From contig CAJFUP010000065.1 in NCBI GenBank assembly GCA_904420225.1, positions 1-33,917 on the forward strand: a DNA stretch of 33,917 nucleotides, in the 5' to 3' direction. The stretch comes from an uncultured Lachnospiraceae bacterium. Lineage in GTDB: Bacteria; Bacillota; Clostridia; Lachnospirales; Lachnospiraceae. Under the pieces are notes generated by a model. That model searched no databases and was not told the DNA's origin. It was given only the letters and a program-made list of their open reading frames with translations. This document shows, one piece after another, positions 1 to 8,001 of the stretch; the first letter of the stretch is position 1; every line of letters begins with the position of its first letter. The translations under genes were made by a program, and so were the position numbers.

Positions 1-1
1 C

Positions 2-628
2 AGGCAGTGTGAGGAGTGCAATCGGGAGATGGTTACCGCTCATTTCAACCATCCCGCCATTTACATCTGGGGGCTGCTCAACGAATGCGCGGATGACACA
101 GAGTATGGAAGCCGGTGCTACCAGAAGCAGCTGGAGCAGATCCGCACCCTGGATGATTCCAGACCAAGGACGTATGCCTGCTGTCATGTGAAGCAGGAAA
201 AGAGTCTGTTTATGCCGGAGGTATACTCATATAATATTTATCCTATGTGGTATGTGGACCGTGAGCCGGAGGAAATGGCTCAGGACATCCGCAGCTGGGC
301 AGTGGAGACGTTTGGCGAGAAACCGTTTCTGATTTCCGAGATCGGGGCGGGCGCCATCTATGGCTACCGCACACCGGCCAAGGTGAAGTGGTCAGAAGAA
401 TATCAGGCAGAGACTTTGAGAAAGCAGATAACCAGTGTGCTGGACAGCGGATTTTGCGAGGGCGTTTATATCTGGCAATACTGTGATGTCAGAGTATCCG
501 ATGAGTGGTTTTACAGGCGCCCAAGAACCATGAATAATAAAGGAATTGTGGATGAATACCGCAGAAGGAAGCTATCCTATGATGTGGTGAAAGAACTTTA
601 TAGTACCAGAGGAAATTATTGGGAATAA
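2..628 (+). CDS. GH2 beta-glucuronidase-like glycosidase, C-terminal part
   Basis: This is the C-terminal ~208 residues of a glycoside hydrolase family 2 TIM-barrel enzyme; the 5' end lies outside the window. The acid/base motif WGLLNE is visible, with the Glu codon at 83-85. The likely nucleophile is the Glu of SEIGAG at 338-340. After the late barrel motif YIWQYCDVRV comes RPRTMNNKG. The Asn and Lys at 533-541 fit the N-x-K signature that contacts the glucuronate carboxylate in beta-glucuronidases, so I favour beta-glucuronidase over beta-galactosidase. The protein ends soon after the barrel, with no visible extra C-terminal domain. Whether it carries a signal peptide cannot be told. The family assignment is firm; substrate specificity is inferred from the motif alone. 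A family 8 lyase at 8002 could supply uronic-acid oligosaccharides, but the two genes are 7 kb apart. Confidence 0.85.
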   Translation, partial: RQCEECNREMVTAHFNHPAIYIWGLLNECADDTEYGSRCYQKQLEQIRTLDDSRPRTYACCHVKQEKSLFMPEVYSYNIYPMWYVDREPEEMAQDIRSWAVETFGEKPFLISEIGAGAIYGYRTPAKVKWSEEYQAETLRKQITSVLDSGFCEGVYIWQYCDVRVSDEWFYRRPRTMNNKGIVDEYRRRKLSYDVVKELYSTRGNYWE

Positions 629-696
629 TGGTGTCGTTTTAGTGATATCTGAATTCAAAATGCGGATTGAAAGAAATAAGGAAAAGGAGAATCGAT

Positions 697-1926
697 ATGG
701 ATTATCAGACCATTGCCGCCATGCTGGAGGAGCACGGCCAGTCTCACTTGCTGAAGTATTATGGCGAATTGAATGAGGAGCAGAGGGCTTGTCTTCTGAA
801 ACAGATAGAGGATATTGACTGGAAGCTTTTGGACTTGGTGCATAATCATAAAAGCACCGAGGAGACCAGGGGACACCTGGAGCCTTTGGGAGCTTTGGAG
901 GTGGATGAGATCGAGAGGAGACGCCAGGAGTTTGAGGCCATCGGTATCCAGGCGCTGAAAGAGCAGAAAGTGGGGGCCGTGCTGCTGGCCGGAGGTCAGG
1001 GGACCAGGTTGGGATTCGACAAGCCCAAGGGGATGTTCAATGTGGGAATTCATCGTACCCTCTATATCTTCCAATGCCTGATCAATAACCTGATGGATGT
1101 GGTGAAACAGGTGGAGACTTGGGTGCCTCTGTACATCATGACCAGTGACAAGAATCACGAAGATACCACGAAATTTTTCGAAGAGCAGAATTATTTCGGC
1201 TATAACAAAGAGTACGTTCATTTCTTCAAGCAGCGCATGGCACCATCGGTGGACTATGACGGAAAGCTTTTCATGGAGGCCAAAGATCGCCTGTCTTTAT
1301 CTCCCAATGGAAACGGCGGGTGGTATACATCCCTTCGCCGCAGCGGCCTGGTGGAAGATATGAGAAAGAAGGGAGTGGAATGGCTCACCGTATTCGCTGT
1401 GGATAATGTGCTGCAGCGGATTAATGATCCGGCTTATATTGGAGCTGTGATTCAGTCCGGCTGCGACTGCGGCGGCAAAGTGGTGAGGAAAGCGGATCCC
1501 CATGAAAGAGTGGGAGTGCTCTGTCTGGAAGACGGAAAGCCGTCCATTGTGGAATACTATGAGATGACAGATGACATGATTCACCTGAAGGATGAAAAAG
1601 GAAATCTTCTCTATAACTTTGGAGTGATTCTGAACTACATGTTCCGCATCAGCAGCCTGGAGGCCATTGTCAGCCAGGAGATGCCAGTGCATATTGTGGA
1701 GAAAAAGATTCCCTACATCAATGACCAGGGAGAATTGGTGAAGCCGGAAAAGCCCAATGGGTACAAGTTTGAGGAACTTGTGCTGGATATGATTCATCTG
1801 ATGGATTCCTGTCTCCCCTATGAGGTGATCCGGGAAAAGGAATTTGCGCCCATTAAGAATCCAACAGGTGTGGATTCTGTGGAATCAGCCAGGAAACTTT
1901 TGATGGAGAACGGGGTGGAAATATAA
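697..1926 (+). CDS. UDPGP-family UDP-sugar pyrophosphorylase (UTP--hexose-1-phosphate uridylyltransferase)
   Basis: A 409-residue nucleotidyltransferase of the eukaryote-like UDPGP/UAP family. It should transfer UMP from UTP to a sugar 1-phosphate (GlcNAc-1-P, Glc-1-P or Gal-1-P), giving a UDP-sugar and pyrophosphate in the cytosol. The nucleotide loop LAGGQGTRLG lies at residues 97-106 and is followed by the KPKG motif at 109-112, both diagnostic of the family. The helical N-terminal region (residues 1-90) is also typical. The frame is open from a TTG at 667, but AAAGGAGA at 683-690 sits six bases before ATG 697, so that start is chosen. DegV follows after only three bases, suggesting one transcript. 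The exact sugar substrate cannot be read from the sequence. Confidence 0.85.
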   Translation: MDYQTIAAMLEEHGQSHLLKYYGELNEEQRACLLKQIEDIDWKLLDLVHNHKSTEETRGHLEPLGALEVDEIERRRQEFEAIGIQALKEQKVGAVLLAGGQGTRLGFDKPKGMFNVGIHRTLYIFQCLINNLMDVVKQVETWVPLYIMTSDKNHEDTTKFFEEQNYFGYNKEYVHFFKQRMAPSVDYDGKLFMEAKDRLSLSPNGNGGWYTSLRRSGLVEDMRKKGVEWLTVFAVDNVLQRINDPAYIGAVIQSGCDCGGKVVRKADPHERVGVLCLEDGKPSIVEYYEMTDDMIHLKDEKGNLLYNFGVILNYMFRISSLEAIVSQEMPVHIVEKKIPYINDQGELVKPEKPNGYKFEELVLDMIHLMDSCLPYEVIREKEFAPIKNPTGVDSVESARKLLMENGVEI

Positions 1927-1929
1927 ACC

Positions 1930-2850
1930 ATGTATCAGATCATAAGTGACGGATCCTGTGATTTGGGAACAGAGAATGCAGAACGATTTGGCATTCATGT
2001 GGTTCCGTTTTATGTGTCCATGGACGGACAGCATTATAAAAAAGAAATCGAAGAAATCGGTGTGATGGAATTTTACCAGCAGATGATTGACCATCCGGAG
2101 ATGACGCCCAAATCGTCGCTCCCTTCTGTGCAGGATTTTTTAAACGCGTTTTTGGTTTATGCCGAGCAGGGGCTGGATATCATCTGTTTGTGCATCACTA
2201 CAAAATTTAGCGGAGCTTACAATTCCGCCATGTCAGCCAGGGAGATGGTGCTGGAGCGCTATCCCGGCATTGAGATTGCCGTTATTGATACCACGGTGAA
2301 TACTGTGCTTCAGGGACTGCTGGCCATTGAGACAGCTAAGATGAAAGCAGCTGGACTGTCTTTTGAACAGACCGTATCCAGAATTGAAGCGATCAAAAAG
2401 ACCGGACGGATTTTCTTTACCATTGAAAATATGGATTATCTGGTCAAGGGCGGAAGAACTGGAAAGGTGGCGGGTATGATTACCAGCCGGTTTTCGCTGA
2501 AGCCGGTGATTGTGCTGAAGGAGGGCGAAATCTTCCTGGGAGGGATTGCCAGGGGGAGAAAGAAATCCCTGGAAAAAGTTATCCAGAAAGGGCATGAATA
2601 TTTTCAGGAAAATGGCCTGGATCCAGGGAATTTTTCCTTTGCCGTGGGGGTGGGATACAATCGTCAGGAAGGGGAACCCTTTCAGGAAGAAGTCATCCGA
2701 GATTTTGGAGGACGGATTTCCAGAGAAGAAATTCCCATCCGCCAGATCGGCGCCACCATTGGCGTTCATACGGGTCCTCGGCCCATCGGGTACGGAGTCA
2801 TAGAAAAATGGGACAGCCCATCGTTGGATTGGAAGAATAAATCCAACTGA
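1930..2850 (+). CDS. DegV family fatty-acid-binding protein
   Basis: A 306-residue DegV protein. Members bind a long-chain fatty acid and, as FakB, present it to the FakA kinase for phosphorylation and use in phospholipids; many Firmicutes carry several paralogues. The N-terminal ISDGSCDL motif begins the DegV fold. TKFSGAYNSA begins at residue 91 and holds the hydroxyl residues that contact the fatty-acid head group. GGRTGK is at 174-179, and the C-terminal GATIGVHTGP motif is present. Length matches the usual 280-310. The ribosome binding site (GGGGTGGA, 1912-1919) lies within the end of the upstream gene, so the two genes are probably co-transcribed. No fakA is in the window, so which kinase or lipid it serves is unknown. 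Confidence 0.93.
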   Translation: MYQIISDGSCDLGTENAERFGIHVVPFYVSMDGQHYKKEIEEIGVMEFYQQMIDHPEMTPKSSLPSVQDFLNAFLVYAEQGLDIICLCITTKFSGAYNSAMSAREMVLERYPGIEIAVIDTTVNTVLQGLLAIETAKMKAAGLSFEQTVSRIEAIKKTGRIFFTIENMDYLVKGGRTGKVAGMITSRFSLKPVIVLKEGEIFLGGIARGRKKSLEKVIQKGHEYFQENGLDPGNFSFAVGVGYNRQEGEPFQEEVIRDFGGRISREEIPIRQIGATIGVHTGPRPIGYGVIEKWDSPSLDWKNKSN

Positions 2851-2859
2851 CCAAAGCGG

Positions 2860-2916
2860 CAATACCCCGCAGTCGGCAGTGCAGAACACAGCCTGCTTGC
2901 CGACCGCGGGGTATTG
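2860..2916 (+). terminator. Long hairpin, probable terminator after DegV
   Basis: The 11-base arm CAATACCCCGC at 2860-2870 pairs perfectly with 2906-2916. Inside it GTCGGCA (2872-2878) pairs with 2898-2904, giving an interrupted stem of about 18 bp. The following tract (TTTGTG) is only weakly T-rich, so termination efficiency is uncertain. It sits just after the DegV stop codon. Confidence 0.6.
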
Positions 2917-2946
2917 TTTGTGCCGGTGATTTCCGGCGTTTTCCCC

Positions 2947-2975
2947 TTTTTTTTCAGAGGCATTTGTAGTAGAAT
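2947..2975 (+). promoter_or_regulatory. Possible promoter of the 3082-15474 gene run
   Basis: A -10-like TAGAAT lies at 2970-2975, with only a T-tract (2947-2952) at the -35 position 17 bp upstream. It lies between the DegV hairpin and the next gene, where a promoter is expected, but the -35 match is poor. Confidence 0.3.
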
Positions 2976-3081
2976 AGGGACGACAGACTGACCATTGGAA
3001 GGTCTGACGGTTGGATAAGCATTCCATTGCGGATGGTTTGGTACGGATTACAGCGATGAAAATTGGGAGATGAGGTTACAT

Positions 3082-3678
3082 ATGAATTGGGTGACAGACA
3101 CAATCCGGTCGGCTGGGAAGCGGCTGACCAGCTCCTTTTGGGGAGCCACCGGAATTGGAGCTGGGATCGGCGCAGTGTTTTCTCTGATAAACTGTTTTTT
3201 TGGTTACCGCCTGCTGCGTGTTTGGATCGGTGCCGTGGGATTTATGGCAGGTGTGTGGTGTGGTTTTGGGGCCGCCGATTATTTTTTGGATAACGACGCC
3301 CTCTGCGCTATCATCGCCATGGCGGCAGGAGTGACGGCGGCTTTTCTGGCGCTGCGGATTTATCTGGCTGGTGTTTTTTTGCTCTGTGGTCTTTTGGCCA
3401 TGGCAGTGTGTTCTTTCCTGGGAAACATGCTGTTCAGCCAGTATGGGACAGCGGTTTTTCTCATGTCTCTGGCGGCTGGGGCGGTCGTGGGAGTGGTGGC
3501 AGTGTTGTTTTCTCGGCCAGTGATCATTCTGATGACAGCTGTATCCGGCGGTCTGGCGGCCAGTCAGACGCTGCTTGGCATGTTTGGAATGGAAAATGAG
3601 ACTGCTATTTTGGCAGTGGGAACTGTGATTTCTGTCTTGGGAGCTGCCTGGCAGTTTCATCAGACCAAGGGAAAGTGA
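3082..3678 (+). CDS. Multi-pass membrane protein, DUF4203/TMEM198-like
   Basis: A 198-residue, strongly hydrophobic protein with about six to seven predicted membrane helices rich in Gly and Ala. A short cytosolic N-terminus leads into a glycine-patterned helix (GATGIGAGIGAVFSL), then successive hydrophobic blocks and a short basic tail (HQTKGK). The pattern resembles the DUF4203/TM7S3-TMEM198 domain; no catalytic motif is visible and no function is known to me. The frame is open from ATG 3070, but GAGG at 3070-3074 is spaced correctly for ATG 3082, so the shorter form is preferred. It is the first gene of a long rightward run and is followed after 20 bases by the radical SAM gene. Confidence 0.65.
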   Translation: MNWVTDTIRSAGKRLTSSFWGATGIGAGIGAVFSLINCFFGYRLLRVWIGAVGFMAGVWCGFGAADYFLDNDALCAIIAMAAGVTAAFLALRIYLAGVFLLCGLLAMAVCSFLGNMLFSQYGTAVFLMSLAAGAVVGVVAVLFSRPVIILMTAVSGGLAASQTLLGMFGMENETAILAVGTVISVLGAAWQFHQTKGK

Positions 3679-3698
3679 TGAAAGGGGATAAAGACAGG

Positions 3699-5516
3699 AT
3701 GAAATTTTTGCTGGCGGCGGTCAATGCCAAATATATTCACAGCAATCCCGCCATTTACAGTCTGAAGGCGTATGCCGATGAGCGGCGGGGGGAGCGGATC
3801 TGGGATGTGGAACTGGCGGAATATACCATTAATCATGAGAAGCAGGATATTTTAAAGGATTTATTTCAGAGAAAACCAGATGTGCTGGGATTTTCCTGTT
3901 ATATCTGGAACATTGATATGATTCGGGAACTGTTGGGTGATATCAGCAGACTGTGGCCGGGGATGCCCATCTGGCTGGGCGGCCCTGAGGTTTCCTTTGA
4001 TTTGGAGCAGCAGCTGGAAAGGATGCCAGAGGCGTTTGGGATCATGTACGGCGAGGGGGAAGAAACATTCCTTCAGCTGCTGTCCTGGTACCAGCAGAGA
4101 GATTTGGAGAGGGAAGGAAACCCTGCCGCCAGTCCTTGGCAGTATGGGGAAGAGGGGCTGGAGCAAATCCAAGGCATAGCCTGGCGAAGGAGGGGCCCTC
4201 TGGGAACGGTTTGCATCAATCCTCCGCGCCGGGTGATGGATCTGTCTCAGGTTCCATTTTTATACCGAGATCTGTCGGGATGGGAAAATAGGATCATTTA
4301 TTATGAAACCAGCCGAGGATGTCCGTATCGGTGCAGTTACTGCCTTTCCTCTGTGGATAAGACCGTTCGTTTTCGGGATCTCTCTCTGGTGAAGCGGGAA
4401 TTGGATGTGTTTTTGAGACAAAGGCCCGCCCAGGTGAAGCTGGTGGATCGGACCTTTAATGCCGGGAGAAGCCATGGTTTGGCCATTTGGCAGTATTTGC
4501 TGGAACATGATAATGGCGTTACAAATTTTCATTTTGAAGTCGGAGCGGATCTCATCGGGGAAGAAGAGCTGGAGGTTATGAAAAGGATGCGGCCGGGTTT
4601 GATTCAGCTGGAGATCGGTGTGCAGACAACCAATGAAAAAACGGCTCAGGCCATTTGCCGCACAGCATCCTTTGACAAAATTTCTCGGGTGGTGAAAGAA
4701 ATCAAAAAATTTCATAATATCCATCAGCATTTGGATTTAATCGCCGGTCTGCCCCATGAGGATTTTGAAAGTTTTGGCCATTCTTTTGACGACGTATACG
4801 CTTTGGGACCGGATCAGCTGCAGTTGGGTTTTTTGAAAGTGCTGCGGGGGTCTCCCATCTATGACAGGCGGGAGGAGTTTGGGATCGTTTACAGCCCACA
4901 TCCGCCCTATGAGGTTTTGTATACCAAATGGCTTTCCTACGGGGATGTGATCCGCCTCAAAGGGATCGAAGAAATGGTGGAGGTGTATTATAATAGCGGA
5001 CAGTTTCCGGCATCTGTGGCAGGACTGGCGCGCTGTTTCCAAAGACCGTTTCGATTTTATGAGAGACTGGCGCAGTATTATGATAAAAATGGTTTGTCCG
5101 GTATCAGTCACAGCCGTATCCGCAGATATGAAATCTTGAGGGATTTCGCTTGTCAGGAGACGGACATGGCAGAAGATGTGCTCTCCCAGCTGCTGACATA
5201 TGACTGCTACCTTAGGGAGAATGTGAAAAACCGCCCGTCCTTTTGTCTTTCCCAGGATCAGTGGAAAGAGGCCAAAAAGGAGTGGAGCCAAAGGGAGGCC
5301 AGGGAACACGGAATCTTGTCCGGCTACGGGGATGTGACCAGCAAACAGTTGATGAATTTGGTTCATGTGGAGGTTTTTGAGATGGATTTGGATGCGTATA
5401 TCAAAACCGGCCGGGTGATCCGAAAACCTGTGTGGAAAGTATATGATTACCGAAATCGGGATCCCCTGACCCATGACGCGACGGTATTTACCATTCCAAC
5501 GGGAGAAGGCGGATAA
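3699..5516 (+). CDS. B12-binding-domain radical SAM protein (DUF4080 type)
   Basis: A 605-residue radical SAM enzyme. The N-terminal ~150 residues form a cobalamin-binding-like domain (LAAVNAKYIHSNPAIYSLKAY, later WLGGPEVSF). The radical SAM core carries C208-x3-C212-x2-C215 for the 4Fe-4S cluster, preceded by ETSRGCP. The C-terminal ~180 residues look like the DUF4080 extension found in a clostridial subgroup. Such enzymes use S-adenosylmethionine and often methylcobalamin to modify unreactive carbons; this subgroup's substrate is unknown. The classical cobalamin DxHxxG motif is not evident, so cofactor binding may be lost, as in several members. ATG 3699 is chosen because the protein then begins MKFLLAAVNAKY; in-frame GTG 3675 is an alternative. 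Cobalamin genes lie downstream in the same direction, a suggestive but not decisive link. Confidence 0.85.
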   Translation: MKFLLAAVNAKYIHSNPAIYSLKAYADERRGERIWDVELAEYTINHEKQDILKDLFQRKPDVLGFSCYIWNIDMIRELLGDISRLWPGMPIWLGGPEVSFDLEQQLERMPEAFGIMYGEGEETFLQLLSWYQQRDLEREGNPAASPWQYGEEGLEQIQGIAWRRRGPLGTVCINPPRRVMDLSQVPFLYRDLSGWENRIIYYETSRGCPYRCSYCLSSVDKTVRFRDLSLVKRELDVFLRQRPAQVKLVDRTFNAGRSHGLAIWQYLLEHDNGVTNFHFEVGADLIGEEELEVMKRMRPGLIQLEIGVQTTNEKTAQAICRTASFDKISRVVKEIKKFHNIHQHLDLIAGLPHEDFESFGHSFDDVYALGPDQLQLGFLKVLRGSPIYDRREEFGIVYSPHPPYEVLYTKWLSYGDVIRLKGIEEMVEVYYNSGQFPASVAGLARCFQRPFRFYERLAQYYDKNGLSGISHSRIRRYEILRDFACQETDMAEDVLSQLLTYDCYLRENVKNRPSFCLSQDQWKEAKKEWSQREAREHGILSGYGDVTSKQLMNLVHVEVFEMDLDAYIKTGRVIRKPVWKVYDYRNRDPLTHDATVFTIPTGEGG

Positions 5517-5568
5517 AAGATGGGAAGACCGGAAAAAAATTACAAAAAAGAGAAATGGGAGGATCGCT

Positions 5569-6288
5569 ATGGCTGACACATACGTGGCAGTGGATGTGGA
5601 AACCACAGGACTGAGCCCGAAGACGGATCGGATCATCGAAATCGGAGCCGTGAAGGTGGAAAACGGAGTTGTGACAGACTGCTTCAGCCGACTGATTAAT
5701 CCGGAACGGCATGTGGGTGAATTTGTGGAACAGCTGACGGGAATCACCGATGTCATGCTGCGGGATGCACCGCTCATTGGGCAGGTGCTGCCGGAGTTTC
5801 TGGATTTCTGCGGAGCATATCCGCTGGTGGGCCATAATATTCTTTTTGACTATGGATTTTTAAAGCGAAACGTGGTCAATGCCGGGGGAAGCTTTGAACG
5901 GCTGGGGGTTGATACGCTGGCTCTGATTCGAGTGCTGATGCCGGAGTTGCCCAAGAAAAGTCTGTCCTATGTCTGCCGTTGCCTCTCCATTGAGACGGGA
6001 ACCAGCCACCGGGCGGAAGACGATGCCAGAGCCGCTGCCAATCTCTATGAATATATCAAGGGAAAATGGACCGGCGAACCGGATAAACTCGCCCCTCATC
6101 CCCTGATTTATCAAGTAAAACGAGAAACACCGGCCACGCCCCGCCAGAAAGACTATCTGAGAGCGCTGGTGGAATACCATAAGCTGGAAAAGGCGATTTT
6201 TTCGGAAACTCTGACAAAGAATGAGGCTTCCCGCCTCATTGACAGAATTTTGTCCGAATACGGCAGGCCCAGGTTGGGAAAATGGTAA
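5569..6288 (+). CDS. DEDDh 3'-5' exonuclease, DnaQ/PolC-epsilon-like
   Basis: A 239-residue single-domain exonuclease. Exo I is DVET with D9 and E11; Exo II is GHNILFD with D94; Exo III is HRAEDD with H147 and D152. All four metal ligands and the general base are therefore present. The family hydrolyses 3' nucleotides from DNA or RNA with two divalent metals and acts in proofreading, repair or RNA trimming. Residues from about 170 onward form a short C-terminal extension (TPRQKDYLRALVEYH) resembling an SAP-like or UvrD-associated tail. The frame is open from 5473, overlapping the previous gene, but GGGAGG at 5558-5563 precedes ATG 5569. No polymerase lies nearby, so it is likely a stand-alone nuclease. 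Confidence 0.88.
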   Translation: MADTYVAVDVETTGLSPKTDRIIEIGAVKVENGVVTDCFSRLINPERHVGEFVEQLTGITDVMLRDAPLIGQVLPEFLDFCGAYPLVGHNILFDYGFLKRNVVNAGGSFERLGVDTLALIRVLMPELPKKSLSYVCRCLSIETGTSHRAEDDARAAANLYEYIKGKWTGEPDKLAPHPLIYQVKRETPATPRQKDYLRALVEYHKLEKAIFSETLTKNEASRLIDRILSEYGRPRLGKW

Positions 6289-6313
6289 CGCGAAAAAACA
6301 GGAGGAAATCGTT

Positions 6314-6433
6314 ATGATCAATATGAATAAGAAGAAAAATAAAAGAATAATGGCCGGTGTAATCGCTGGTATTTTGGTGGTCTGCATGGTGGTTCCCACA
6401 CTGGCTTCCGCCATCGCCGGTTGGCTGGGGTGA
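6314..6433 (+). CDS. 39-residue single-pass membrane peptide
   Basis: A small ORF beginning MINMNKKKNKR, followed by one hydrophobic helix of about 20 residues (MAGVIAGILVVCMVVPTLAS) and the short tail AIAGWLG. GGAGG at 6301-6305 is eight bases before ATG 6314, better than the longer in-frame start at 6221 that overlaps the exonuclease. The basic N-terminus suggests N-in topology; the VVPTLASA segment could also be read as a signal-peptide cleavage site, which would leave almost nothing mature. It sits 25 bases after the exonuclease and 4 bases before the next gene, so translation is probably coupled. I do not recognise a function. Confidence 0.7.
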   Translation: MINMNKKKNKRIMAGVIAGILVVCMVVPTLASAIAGWLG

Positions 6434-6437
6434 GCGT

Positions 6438-7424
6438 ATGGCGCAGATGGGACAGGGGAGAGCCCCCTACAATGTGCTGAAACGAAGCGTGCTGCGCCCT
6501 CTCTCGGCAGGGCTTAAGGCCGGAATGGGAGACGGGATCGGACAGCAGGTAGCCAGAGAAGCGGCAGATCCCAGGAGGATTACTGCGTCTTCCTGCCGCA
6601 TTTTTGGAAAATGGCCGGAGGCGGCGCTCCGGTTTACGTTCTGGAGAACGGAGCAGGAGATTCTGGCTTCGGGCGGTCAGTGGACGGGAATTCGCCCGTC
6701 CTTCCTCTTTCCGCATCAGACGGAGGAAGCGCTGGCAGCAGTCTGGATGCGGGAATTGAATGCGTTTTGTCAGGACCGGAATATCCCCGTTTTGGGAGTC
6801 AGCGTCTCCGGATCCGCTGCCGTCACAGCGCCAATCTGTCAGCTCACCGGCTACGGGACGACTGCCATCCCGCCGGTGCATCCCGCCCCAGGATGGGATA
6901 TTGTGGCTGTGGGCCATGTGGGCATGGAAGGGACGGCTCTCCTGGCTGGATGGGCCAGGGATGAGCTGGAGCGCCGGTTTACCCAATCGTTTCTGTCTGG
7001 AGCGTTGGAGATGGAGAGCGGGATTTCTGCGGAACCCATGCTGACCGGGTTTGACAAATGGGATCAGGTTTTGATCCATCCCCTGGGAGAAGGCGGGATC
7101 TTGGCTGGATTATGGAATTTGGCGGAGAGGACGGGCTTGGGGCTTACAGTTCGGCTCCGCGATATTCCCATCCGTCAGGAGACAGTGGAAATCTGTGAGT
7201 ATTTCGGACTCAATCCCTATCAGCTGGCTTCCGGTGGAATGGCTTTGCTGGTGTCGCAAAAAGGAGAGGAATTGGCCAGGGAATTTCGGCAAAGGGGATT
7301 CTGTTCTCAGGTTATGGGAAAGTTGACGGATCAGAGGGAACGGGTTGTGGAAAACGGAGAAGACAAACGATTTCTGGACCGCCCAGCTCCTGATGAGATT
7401 TATAAGACAGGGTTGGAAGTATGA
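6438..7424 (+). CDS. HypE/AIR-synthase-related protein
   Basis: A 328-residue protein of the PurM/HypE-like superfamily. The C-terminal half is clear: EGGILAGLWNLAERTGLGL, then IPIRQETVEICEYFGLNPYQLASGG, which matches the PurM C-terminal domain of stand-alone hydrogenase-maturation-factor-like proteins in clostridia. The N-terminal VLKRSVLRPL is also typical of that group. Classical members have HDVTEGG before the glycine motif; here it reads HPLGEGG, losing the Asp. A HypE-type C-terminal cysteine is absent, so carbamoyl dehydration as in hydrogenase maturation is unlikely. ATP binding is possible but unproven. ATG 6438 follows GGGGTGAG at 6427-6434. No hydrogenase genes are in the window, so the product name should stay general. 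Confidence 0.72.
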   Translation: MAQMGQGRAPYNVLKRSVLRPLSAGLKAGMGDGIGQQVAREAADPRRITASSCRIFGKWPEAALRFTFWRTEQEILASGGQWTGIRPSFLFPHQTEEALAAVWMRELNAFCQDRNIPVLGVSVSGSAAVTAPICQLTGYGTTAIPPVHPAPGWDIVAVGHVGMEGTALLAGWARDELERRFTQSFLSGALEMESGISAEPMLTGFDKWDQVLIHPLGEGGILAGLWNLAERTGLGLTVRLRDIPIRQETVEICEYFGLNPYQLASGGMALLVSQKGEELAREFRQRGFCSQVMGKLTDQRERVVENGEDKRFLDRPAPDEIYKTGLEV

Positions 7425-7485
7425 TGGGCAATTGCGAAACACATGAAAACCAATGGATGTCGCAAACGGAAAGGACAGGGCGTAA

Positions 7486-7983
7486 ATGAATATTATATTG
7501 CATGAGCCGGAGATTCCGGCAAATACGGGAAACATCGGCCGTACTTGTGTGGCCACTGGGACCAGCCTTCATCTCATCAAGCCGCTGGGTTTTTCCCTGG
7601 AAGAGAAGGCTTTAAGGAGGGCTGGATTGGACTATTGGCCCCATCTGGATGTCCATGTGTATGAAAGTTTTGAGGATTTTTTGGAGAAACATCCAGGTGC
7701 TAAAATTTACATGGCCACCACAAAAGCCCATAAGCGGTACGATGAGCCCAGGTATGAGCCGGACTGCTTCATTATGTTTGGCAAGGAGAGCGCCGGGATA
7801 CCGGAGGAAATCTTGGTGGAGTATGAGGAAACCTGTGTACGGATTCCCATGAATGAAAATATCCGTTCACTGAATCTGTCCAATTCTGTGGCCATTGTTT
7901 TGTACGAGGCCCTTCGGCAGAATGATTTCAGTCATATGCAGCTTTCCGGAAGTCTCCACCGATTGGAGTGGAAAACGGAGTAG
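7486..7983 (+). CDS. trmL: tRNA (cytidine/uridine-34-2'-O)-methyltransferase TrmL
   Basis: A 165-residue SPOUT-class methyltransferase, matching the compact TrmL length. It methylates the 2'-hydroxyl of the wobble nucleotide in tRNA-Leu isoacceptors using S-adenosylmethionine. The N-terminal motif LHEPEIPANTGNIGRTC is diagnostic. The trefoil-knot cofactor site shows FGKESAGIPEEIL and IPMNENIRSLNLSNSVAIV. ATG 7486 is preceded by AAAGGACAGGG. A lyase gene follows after 18 bases. A tRNA-Leu gene lies in the same window at 20137-20218, but TrmL normally acts on tRNA-Leu with CAA or UAA anticodons, so a direct link with that TAG tRNA is not implied. Confidence 0.93.
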   Translation: MNIILHEPEIPANTGNIGRTCVATGTSLHLIKPLGFSLEEKALRRAGLDYWPHLDVHVYESFEDFLEKHPGAKIYMATTKAHKRYDEPRYEPDCFIMFGKESAGIPEEILVEYEETCVRIPMNENIRSLNLSNSVAIVLYEALRQNDFSHMQLSGSLHRLEWKTE

Positions 7984-8001
7984 GAGAGGAGGAAGGAGAA
8001 G

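Noticed and set aside
4737-5777. A 346-codon minus-strand frame over the radical SAM and exonuclease genes
   Set aside because: Composition and overlap with two well-supported genes mark it as a shadow.
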